Below are positions 1 to 10,700 of a stretch of DNA of 64,000 nt, piece after piece. A program made the position numbers and the translations under genes. The notes below the pieces were generated by a model. The model saw only the letters and a program-made list of their open reading frames with translations, had not been told where the DNA came from and did no database searches. This stretch comes from Malus domestica (lineage: Eukaryota > Streptophyta > Magnoliopsida > Rosales > Rosaceae): the NCBI RefSeq assembly GCF_042453785.1, contig NC_091663.1:34646001-34710000 (forward strand), in the 5' to 3' direction. Within the stretch, counting starts at the first letter, position 1. Each line of letters begins with the position of its first letter.

Positions 1-1321
1 ACCCAAATATTCCAAAGGTAAAACTAATATACGTTGATTCTTCGTATCAGTATGCATGATATAAAGTCGTGATGGTTTCAGATGAAAAATTTGATGCAGT
101 TTGCTGTCCTAATAATTTTTGGATTTTAGAAATATTGTCAAAATGAGATCTTCCAATGATGTTTGTGTGCTATTATCTTCTCATACAGTTGAGATTTATC
201 TATTTAAACTGGAACGGTTGTATCTGTGACAGTTTGTTGGAGCTTCAATGGGAACTTCCAATCTTAAAATCCTTGTTAAAAACACATCAAACGATAATCA
301 TAAATGTCCTCCTTCCAGAGCTTGTTGCGTTGTTGTTGAGTATGTTCCTGGTGGGACGCTAAAGAACTTTTTGATCAGGAATAGAAGAAAGAAACTTGCC
401 TTTAAGGTTGTGATTCAACTTGCTTTAGATCTCTCCAAAGGGTGAATCAGGTTCAGTTTTTTGTGATTGATTTTATTCAATTTGTTGTTGGGTTTTAAAC
501 TAAAGGATTTGGTTCTGTGTTCCATTTTCTCAGTTTGAGCTATCTTCACTCGAAGAAAATTGTACACCGTGACGTGAAAACAGAAAATATGATGCTAGAT
601 ACTCGTACAACATTAAAAATTGCTGATTTTGGCGTTGCTCGAGTAGAAGCTCAGAACCCGAGGGACATGACTGGAGAGACTAGTACCCTTAGGTACATGA
701 CACCAGAGGTATAATTGTTTTAATTCATTGTTTCCAAAATCTAGTTCTATAAAGATTTGAAGCACTCTTTTTCGATTATCCATCTTTCCCTTTCCTGCAA
801 ACTGGATCAGAATTTAACATGAAAGGTTCTGTAGGTCCTTGATGGCAAGCCATACAACAGGAAATGCGACGTCTATAGTTTTGGTATTTGCTTATGGGAA
901 ATCTATTGCTGCGACATGCCTTATCCTAATCTAAGTTTTGCCGATGTCTCATCTGCAGTAGTGCGACAGGTTGGTTTGTCGTTGCACATAATTCGTCAAG
1001 TTCTTTGTCTATCATTGGTTTTTAAGTTATGTCGATCACCAAATGTTTGTCGTAACTTGTAACGTATACTATTTCTTCATGTTTTGTCTTATATACTTTA
1101 TGCTATGATGGCAGAATTTACGACCAGAGATTCCAAGATGTTGCCCGAGCACACTGGCCAGCGTCATGCGAAAATGTAAGGTTGCCAGCCCGGATAAACG
1201 CCCTAAAATGGAAGAGGTAGTGAAGCTGTTGGATGTAATAGATACGAGCAAGGGAGGCGGCATGATACCTGAAGACCAGTCCACCGGCTGTTTCTGTTTC
1301 GGCACACCTTGCGCTCCATAA
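1..1321 (+). CDS. Raf-like serine/threonine protein kinase, 3' part
   Basis: Partial gene; the 5' end lies outside the window. Exons read as <1-17, 233-441, 534-708, 835-969 and 1115-1321; all introns are GT-AG and the frame is kept throughout (about 246 visible codons plus TAA). The visible part covers the kinase domain from the N-lobe strand '[11 protein letters not shown]' through the catalytic loop HRDVKTEN (near 565), DFG (625-633) and subdomain IX '[12 protein letters not shown]' to the tail '[11 protein letters not shown]'. The tail and the [16 protein letters not shown] block are typical of plant Raf-like MAPKKK-related kinases (ATN1/MRK1 type), which are soluble signalling kinases. 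Oddity: the activation segment reads [11 protein letters not shown] where the family has TGTLGYMAPEV, so the APE motif is TPE. The gene may be a diverged or failing copy. Family call firm; activity uncertain. Confidence 0.88.
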
Positions 1322-1959
1322 CCTTCTTTGTTTCGTGTAACATAGTTTTGTAGACTGTGCAGTGCAAATGTTAGGAAAACCTAAAACCGGTTGCCAGTTA
1401 AGTGCTAGACTGCAGCACACATCTCTGAATAATGCACAAACAGCGTTTTTGAAAAGCCATGTTGTTTGTGGTTCCCTTTTCATTCTTATTAATGTAATTC
1501 TTTTGGGATTCAAACTTTTTCTGCAATTTGTGCTGTAATGTTTTGTTGCAACCCATAGAAAATGGTCCGGCAGTTTTGTTTGGTATTTTTTCTGTGCATG
1601 GTTTGGAAATTATTTCGACGAGACACGAGACAGTTATTCTCTAAACAGAATATACGGTTCTTTTGACAGGAATGAATTGTTGATATGATGTTAGTAAAAC
1701 ATCGATAGCATACTTTATTGATATAAGGGATACAAATATCAACATTATAGCTATACAATCCGTCCATTAAGAAAGGGCGGACGTCCTGCAAAGGGAAAAT
1801 GAGGAGTGGACATGCAATTCTTTCTTGTTTAAAGTTAAGAAAAGAGAGGAAACCACTAGAAATTCCAAAATCAAATTGGTTTGCACTTTTTTTGTGGTGC
1901 AAGGCATATCTACCTAATGTTCCACTAGAAATCCCAAAGGACACTTCCACTTGATGTGT
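1322..1959. other. 3' UTR and spacer
   Basis: Follows the kinase stop codon. The first 200-350 bases probably include its 3' UTR. No convincing coding pattern is seen; the open frames on the minus strand show no recognisable motif. Confidence 0.5.
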
Positions 1960-4133
1960 AGGGGCTTTAGGGATCTTTGGATATGAAATTTGGTGGATAT
2001 TCTTTGGCTATTGGATTGCCCATGCTTATCCCAAAATTCACTAATGGTAGTGGACTTATGATCTGACACACCTGATCCTGATATCCTCCAAACACCAGGG
2101 TAGGCACGTGCTGATCGACACCCGAAGGTGACGAAGCCATACTAACATGCATGAGAAGCAATCGAGGAACGTGTTCAGAGCATACAACTAAACCGAGACA
2201 CTAGAAATGAACAATATAAAATTGAATGAGCAAAGGAATGGGTCTCACACTGAGAGGACTCGAAGATGCCGATGCGGGAGTGCCTTGACGTCAGGATTGT
2301 ACGCCTCGAATTCTAAGTCTTGAGGGGGCGCAAAACAAAACATGAGTGGACCAAGTTTATATATATATATAAGTAGTACTGAACAGTTATTCAACAATGT
2401 ACTAACCCCCAAAGTTTATGAAAACTCAATAGTATAATATGTAATAGGTTTTTTGAAACCCCTAGCATGCCGTAAAACCTTCAATAAAACATATATCATA
2501 TATAGTGTGCTAAATAGTGGTATCAGTATTGTCTGAAGGCATATAGAACTCTTCATTTAGAACACTTCATTCGCCCGTAGGCTCCTACATCACCCACATG
2601 AAGGCATATATAAGTTTCAATTGCCCGTAGGCTCCTACATCACCCACTCTAAGGCATATGTAAGTATCAATCGCCAGTAAGTTCCTACAGCACCCACCCG
2701 AATGCATATATAAAAGTATCATTTGCCCGTAGGCATATAGTAACCACTAGATAAGCACAAAAATTATTGAACATAATCTTTCCAAAAGTATATATATCTC
2801 AACGGAGCTCGGTAGCTCAAACATCATATCATAAATCATGTTCATAGTATATAGTCATCAATTATACATACTATGAAGAACGTAAAGTCGATAAGCATGA
2901 TAATTCATAAAACGTGAAACCAAATTATTCATAAACGTTTCATAAAACGTAACCATTAAATCATGCTTTTCATGTATGCATTTCTAATAGTAAAATATGC
3001 ATTTTTGAAGGGGTCCACTCACAGATACTCCGTCGTCGAAGAGCCATGCAAACTAGCGAACACGGAAACGCCACATACAATTGCACCTAAGCACATAAAG
3101 GTAGCAATTAATAAAAATCTATCATCATAACGATTGAATTTCGGGAAATGGACGTCATAAACGGATTCAGGACGTCGAAAAACATAAAGGGGACCTTGGG
3201 TGGCCGCCTACGCGCCATTTTGGGTCACTGAAAAATTCGTTGGTGCCGGAGCACAGTACCTTTGGTGGAGGTGCGTGCACCACACGCTGGCCAAGGCAGA
3301 CACCTACACACGCCTACGCCCAGGCCCACGCACAGCTTGGGATCTGGGTTGGTTCCACATAGGTTGGTCCAAGGGTTTAATGGGTCTGGGCTGCAAGGTT
3401 GGGCTTAGGCCTGGGCCTAGGTTTGGGTTTAGATAGGGTTGGATGCCTTGGGTTTAGACTTTAGGGCTATTAGACTTGGGCTGGGTTTAATGGGCCGAAA
3501 GCCCAGGTTTGCAAGGCCTAAAGGCCTGGGTTCAATGGGTCTGAGCTTGCCCTAAAGGGTATCGAGTTTTGGGTTACCAGGTCAACCCGAGTTGACCCAG
3601 TTTCAGACTGGTTTCAACGGAAAATGATGCCAGAGCTTCCTGAGCTCCGTTCAACTCCGATTCTCCACCCTAACCTACGATCTACCCACCAAATTGAAGA
3701 CCACCAAGAGTAGTTTATGAATATACCTTTTGTTTCCCAAGTGGTGGTCAGAGTTGGCCAAGAATGTCGTCTGAAACCCACGGCTCACGCCAGGAACCTA
3801 GGTTTGGTTTCCTTCCCACGTCGGGAGGTTGAGAGGCTCGTTGGGGGGTTGATGGTGTCGTAGTCGTCGTGTTGTGGGTGGGTGTGGGTTGCCAAAGGGG
3901 AGAGCACACAGAGAGAGAGTTTCGGGGGAGATGAGAGAAAAGGAGAAAAGTGAGGGAGGGAAAGAGAGAGAAAGAAAGCTGAGTTGCTTTGGGCCGGGGA
4001 ACAAAAACCGAAGGTGGGCCCCTTGGGCACACCAAACAAGACCCAAAAGTAAACATATTTCAAAATATCCCATTTTTCATGAAATTACAAAAATACCCTT
4101 TTGTTTCGAAAAACTCCGGGACGAGTTGTTACA
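1960..4133 (-). repeat. Degenerate LTR-retrotransposon-like repeat, minus strand
   Basis: Read on the minus strand, the block opens at 4133 with TGTAACAACTCGTCCCGG, a start resembling many plant Ty3-type LTRs. It continues through a GC-rich, G/T-biased stretch (3190-3900), an AT-rich part with a short tandem repeat (2565-2740), and a small open frame (2161-1967) of unknown product. No gag, protease, RT or integrase motif is visible and no matching second LTR or target duplication was found. It is most likely a non-coding LTR or large non-autonomous element remnant; the left limit is a guess. Confidence 0.4.
2565..2740. repeat. Imperfect tandem repeat, about 60-bp unit
   Basis: Three to four diverged copies of a unit containing 'GCCCGTAGGCTCCTACATCA' followed by 'AAGGCATATATAAGT' occur in direct order. 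The phase drifts and the last copy is truncated. Confidence 0.75.
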
Positions 4134-4770
4134 TGATCATCCCCATTCATACCATATTCATGAGAGATTTTTCAGTATGCTAGACATACGACCCGATACA
4201 CTAAATATCATAATACAATTGGTTGAAAACTTGAAAAAAAAAATTCAATAAATTATATAATGACACTTGGTGTGCTAAGTTGTTTGCCTGACACACGGAA
4301 AAATTTCTCTATATCCACATGAAGCACGCATACAAATTGACATGAAAATTAACCAACAATAAATACTACACATAATATTATGTTGATATATTAGAACGTT
4401 ACGAAACTCTGTACATCTGTTACCGTGTAAACATAAATTTTCTGGTCCCATTTTTAAGCGTTTTCAAACACGAGAATGAAAATATTCAATTCCTCCTGAG
4501 ACTATACACGAGAGTTTCGTTCCCAAGAAACCTAACTGGCGAACCAAACGTCACCCTCGGACATTTTAGTATTATACAAAACTTAAGGGGTCGAAATGCT
4601 AATTTCAAATAGTTAATTCTTATTTCTTGAGCAGCTAAAATGCTATAAAGAGCAAAAACAGGGGGAGACAGGTGTCGGTGGGTTTAGTTGGTTTTTCCGG
4701 TTTCCTAACAAATACAATTACAAAAACCGGCTCCACACATTCAGATAGTGGTGGTTGCGTCGACGACGGG
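4134..4770. other. Spacer and 5' flank of the HMT2-like gene
   Basis: AT-rich sequence with no recognised gene. The last 100-130 bases are probably the 5' UTR of the next gene. An in-frame upstream ATG at 4672 would add 33 residues with no family likeness, so 4771 was chosen as the start. Confidence 0.5.
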
Positions 4771-7700
4771 ATGGCCAGCGGCAGCAGCGCCGAAACGTCG
4801 TCGTTAATGAGGGACTTACTCAGGCAGGCAGGCGGAGTCGCGGTGGTCGACGGTGGACTTTCCACCGAGCTCGAACGCCACGGCGCTGACCTCAACGATC
4901 CTCTCTGGAGCGCCAAATGCCTCCTCACTTCCCCACACCTCATTCGCAAGGTATCCTCATCTCTCTCTCTCCCCTCTCCCTCTCTCTAGAAATGCTGTAT
5001 TGGGAATGTAATTTGCTTTGTTTTGTACTCTGATGAGTGTAGATATGTGCAGAATAATGGGTTTTTGCTAAGTTTCTCAAGTGCTAATTTTGCTGTGGAA
5101 ATTTTGATTTTTGACAATTTTGAGCTTTGTTTCTTTTGGAATTACCATTCGATTTTTGTTGGGAAATTTAGTTCTTATCTATGCATTTGGACCAAAAGTT
5201 GTCAGATTTTGCTGATTTTGTTTGCATCAGAAGGAAACTTGTTGCTATGCTTTGATCATGTATTTAGTGAGGAATGTGACTTCTATGAGCTAATCACAAC
5301 TTTAATTTGTATATTTCTCTATCGATAAGTCAGGCAGGATTGAACATTTGCTTTCTTTCTTGTGTAAAGGATTCAGCTTTTGTGAAGACGAAATCAAAAG
5401 AATGGAGATTGGTTTATGTAAATGTAATTCATGTGTAGACTTGATTAACTAATAGGACCATGTACCGTGTTGTTTTGTTGCGTATTGGAGCAGGTACACC
5501 TTGATTACCTTGAAGCTGGTGCAGATATCATAATCACAGCATCGTATCAGGTAATCCCGGTAACTGATGATGTCTCTCTCATTTTATATTTTTTCTTGAA
5601 ACTGAAAGTGTTAGTTTTTATGCAGGCCACCATTCAAGGTTTCAAGGCCAAAGGCTTTTCTACAGAAGAGAGTGAATCTTTGCTTAGGAAAAGTGTTGAA
5701 ATTGCCCGAGAGGCACGAGATATCTATTACGACAGATGTACTCAATGCTCTTCTGCTGACAGTGGAAATGGTAGAATTCTCAAGCGTCGACCAATCTTAG
5801 TTGCGGCATCTGTGGGGAGCTATGGTGCTTATTTGGCTGATGGGTCTGAGTACAGGTGAGTCAGTTCTGCTATAAAAATTCATTGCATCAGCTATTATTC
5901 CTGTTGGCTTTGGTTCTAGTACCTCGAATGTAAACAGTCGCAGGTCCTATAAATGTATTGTTGACATAATTATTAGAAAAATAACTCTGATATTTTCATT
6001 TCTTAATGAATAAGGAAATTACAACTGGTTTATATACATTTGTGAGAAATAGCTTAGTGACTAATTACCCTTGGTTAACTAACTAATCTAGTAATTAGTT
6101 ACATAGACAGTTGTAACAGACTTGTAACCAAAAAACAACAAACTATATATGTGACTCTTTACATCCCCTCAAGCTGAACGGAGGAGAGCCGAGAGAAAGC
6201 TTGGATTGAAGATATTGAAACCGAGCCTTAGAAAGAGATTTGGTGTGAATATCAGCAACTTGAAACTGAGTATTGATATACTGCACTTGAAGTAGCTTAG
6301 CAAGAACGAGTTCACGGATGTAATGATAATCAATTTCCACGTGCTTGGTACGAGCATGGAAAACCGGATTAGAGGCCAGAGAAATAGCGGAAACATTATC
6401 ACACCAAAGAGTGGGAATGGTAGTGAGTGGAAAAGCGACATCTCTGAAAATTTTACATATCCATGTAAGTTCAGCGGCTGTGTGCGCAAGAGAACGATAT
6501 TCAGCCTCGGTAGAGGAACGAGCAACTGTAGGTTGCTTTTTAGCACTCCAACTAATCAAGTTGCTGCCCAAATATATACAATAGCCACTGGTGGACCTTC
6601 GATCAAACACACAACCTGCCCAATCCGCATCAGAGTAGGCAGTAAGATGCAAGGGACACTTCTTAAACCACATCCCCTGATCAAAAGAACCTTTTAAAAA
6701 CCTTAATATTCTTTTGACAGCTTGAAAATGTGAATCCCGGGGACAGTGAAGGAACTGGCATACTTGATTCACAGCAAAGGAAAGATCAGGTCTTGTCCAA
6801 GTGAGATACTGTAAAGCCCCTACAATAGACCGGTATTCCTTAGGATCAGCTAAAAGAGCTCCAGTATGATCAAGCTTTTGAGTTCCCAGAGGAGTAGGAC
6901 AGGGCTTGCAACCGGCCATGGAAGTCTTGACTAAAAGATCTAAAGCATACTTGCTTTGAGACAGGAAAATACCATCATCAGATCGGTGGACCTCTAAGCC
7001 AAGAAAATAGTGTAAAGGCCCCAAGTCCTTAACTGGAAATAAGGAATTGAGTTGCTGAATAAAACGTTGACAGAGAGAGGTATTAGGACCAGTAACCAAG
7101 ATGTCATCCACATATACAAGGACGAGCACAGGGAATGGTTGAAGTTTCACAAACAGAGAACAATCAGATTGGGAGTTTGTGAAACCAAGAGAGACCAAAG
7201 CTTGAAACAACTTATCATACCAAGCCCGAGGGGCTTGCTTCAATCCATAGAGAGACTTCTGGAGTTGACAGACATAAGAAGGTTTGGAAGGATCAATGAA
7301 ACCTGGGGGTTGTTGCATAAAAACATCTTCTTGGAGATTGCCATGGAGGAAAGCATTGCTGATGTCAAGTTGATGTAAAAACCAATCATATTGCACTGCC
7401 ATTGTAAGAAGAATGCGAATAGTGACAGGTTTGGCAACCGGACTGAAAGTCTCCTTGAAATCAATACCCTCTTGTTGATGGAAACCCTTAGCAACAAGAC
7501 GGGCTTTATACCGATCAATAGAACCATCAGGTTTCCTTTTGATCCTGAAAACCCATTTGCATCCAACCAAGTTTTGATGAGGAGATGAGGGTACAAGAGT
7601 CCAAGTGCCGGTGGATTGAAGAGCTTGAAATTCGTCAAGCATGGCCTTATTCCAGTGATCATACTTGGAGGCTTGCAGATAAGTAGTAGGGACAAATGAA

Positions 7701-10700
7701 CTGGAATCAATAGGATGCTTCGTGGCTGCTAACACTTTAGGCTTGAAAATTCCTGCTTTAGATCGAGTGATCATTGGATGAGTGTTGGTAGGGACTGAGA
7801 TTGTTGAAAGTGAAGAATGAGAAGGCACCGGAGATGAAATAGAGGCTTGAGGTTGCTGGGGAGGTTGAGAGTGCCGTGTAGATGGTGAAGGTTGAAGGTG
7901 TTGTGGAGGTGGAGATTGCTGTGGAGAATGCACCCGAGAAGAGCTTGAGCATTGACCTTGAGAGAAAACTGAAAAAGGCGGTGGTGCAGGGGGACATGAT
8001 TGAGGAAATGGTAGGGAGAACTCAAGGGATGTAGGGGAGGGGACAGAGGAAGAACACTGTGACGAGCTACTGTGATGAAATGGAAAATGATCTTCATTAA
8101 AGACAACATGCCTTGAAATGTAGACTCTGTTAGAAGACACGTCCAAACACCGATAACCTTTGTGTTGAAGGCTATAACCAAGAAATACACATGGTTTGCT
8201 TTTACCATCCAATTTGGATTGCATATATGGCTTGAGCCAAGGATAGCAGCAGCAACCAAAAACCTTTAACTTGGAATAATCAGGAGGCTTTTTGAAAAGC
8301 ATTTCCCATGGAGACTGAGAAGATCCAGAAAGAGGCATCCGATTGATAAGATACAGTGCAGTAGAAAAGGCTTCTACCCAAAACTTGTGAGGAACTTTGG
8401 AAGCAACAAGAAGTGTCCGAGCAGTTTCAGTGAGATGTCGATGCTTGCGTTCCACACACCCATTTTGCTCAGGTGTGTGGGGACAACTGTACTGATGAGA
8501 AATACCATGTTGAAGCAAGAAGGAAGCAAAAGCAGAACCAGTGAACTCACCCCCTGAATCTGTTCGAAGAATCTTGATTTTATGGCCAATCAAGTTTTCA
8601 ACATATGCTTTGAAAGTGATAAAAGTAGAGAAGACTTCAGACTTGTGTTGTAAAGGAAACAGCCAACTGTATTTGCTATATTCATCCACAAAGAGTACAT
8701 AGTACGTATAGCCACTAACTGATGAAACTGGACAGGGACCCCAGACATCACAATGAATTAAATCCAAACTATGAGATACAGTGGTAGTACTAAAGGAAAA
8801 GGGCAACTTATGATTTTTGCCAATAGCACAGTCTGCACAAAAAAACTGAACAGAAGTTGAAGTATGAGGAACAAGCTTATTTGTACGTAAAATCCGTCTC
8901 AGAATGGCTGTGGAAGGATGCCCGAGTCGTTTGTGCCATTGATGTAAAGATGCTTGAGTGCTTACAAGTGCAGAATATGAAGCTTGGAATGGCTGACCAT
9001 GCAGAGGATAGAAACCATCCCTAACTGGGCCTCGAAAAAGCATCTTCCCAGTGGAACGGTCCTTGATGACAGAACCATCAGAATCAAGAGTTAAAGAGCA
9101 ATAATTGTCTCTTAGAAACTGATATGCAGAGAGCAAATTGAATTGCATCATTGGCACATGAAGAACATTATTTAATCGAAAGGCAGCATGTGGTGTTTGG
9201 AGAATAGAAGAACCTGTATGTTGGATGGGCATACCTTGGCCATCACCTGCATAAACCTTGTCTTCACCAGAGTACGGAATGGGGGAAGTGATATCGGAGA
9301 TATCATTGGTGACATGAGCAGTAGCACCAGAGTCCAGAAGCCATGTAGGCTGAGAAGAAGAGGCAGTAGAAGCACACATAGCAGCAAGCTTGGCAGGTGG
9401 AATCTTTCCAGCAAAGGCATGATTCATGCGAGCATAGCAGTCAAGAGCCTCATGATCAAAAGAATTGCATATTTGACAGGGAGACCGAGTTCCAGAAGAA
9501 CGAGGAAAGCCACCAGAGTTGCGATTATAATGACTAGTATTATGATGAAAAGAACCATTACCAGGGCCAGAGTTAGTATAATTTCCACGATAATTGCCTC
9601 GACCTCTGTTGTTCTTCTGAAAATTGTTGCGGCCACGATTATGGCGCTGAAAATTGTTGCGATTGTTGTAGGTAGAATGTTGAACAACATATGCCTGGGA
9701 GGGAGGAGGCGTAGGTAAGAGACCTTGCTGGAGAGGCGGAGCTTGAGCAGCAAATGCTTGAAATGGTGCAGTGAGAGACGACGAATGAGCTGTCTTCTTG
9801 CGATGCATAAAGATCTCTTTGTTCATGAGTAAGCCATGAAGTTCATCTAAAGAAGTAGATGAAATGCGAAGCATTATCGAATCAATGAAAGACTCGTAAT
9901 CATCCGAAAGGCCATTGAGTGTAACAGCAATGAGATCTGGTTCTGACACCGGTGCTCCGGCAGCCATAAGAGCATCAGAGATGCCTTTGATATGCTGCAG
10001 ATAATCAGAAATTGACAAATCACCTTTTTGAATCGCATGAAGACGCGATCGGAGCTGGTGAATGTGCGCCGCCGAGACTCCGCCAAACCGTTGTTCAAGA
10101 ATCTGCCATAATTCTCGAGATGAGGTGACGCCAACGGTGAACGGAATAAGATCTTCAGAGAGAGTGGAATTCAACCAGATCAGGATATTTTGATCCTTTT
10201 CAAACCAGATCTCGTAATTAGGATTAGGAATGGCAGTACCGATACCGTTTTGATTGAGAAGAAAGGGCGATGGACATTGCTCCGATCCATCGATGATACC
10301 TGTAAGTTTGTAGCGCCGGAAAATTGGAGCGAAAAGAGCTTTCCAGGTGAGATAATTGTCCTTCTTAAGCTTTGTAGGAACCATACAACTGATGTTTTGG
10401 ATTGAAATTGATGAAAACGAAGAATTAGGGTTTATCGGAGCTGAATTTGAGGAAATGGGAGTAGGATTCTGAGCGAAAACTTCTGGATTTGCAGGCGAAG
10501 AGGTAGAAGACGCCATTGTTGATCAAGGATTTGCAGAGAGAAAATGAAATCGGGTAGAAAAATCAAAGATTGCAGAGGAAGATCTCAAAGATTGCAGAGG
10601 AAGCTAGGATCGGAGGAAGCTAGGATCGGTGCGTGAGCAGAGAGGCTCGTGATACCATATTAGAAAAATAACTCTGATATTTTCATTTCTTAATGAATAA

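Noticed and set aside
3748-4251. Overlapping frames of 90-125 codons on both strands
   Set aside because: They lie in a repeat, are low in complexity (Ser/Pro or Lys/Glu) and show no domain or splice support.
4672-4770. Upstream start for the methyltransferase
   Set aside because: The added residues have no family likeness, and the ATG at 4771 gives the usual N-terminal length.
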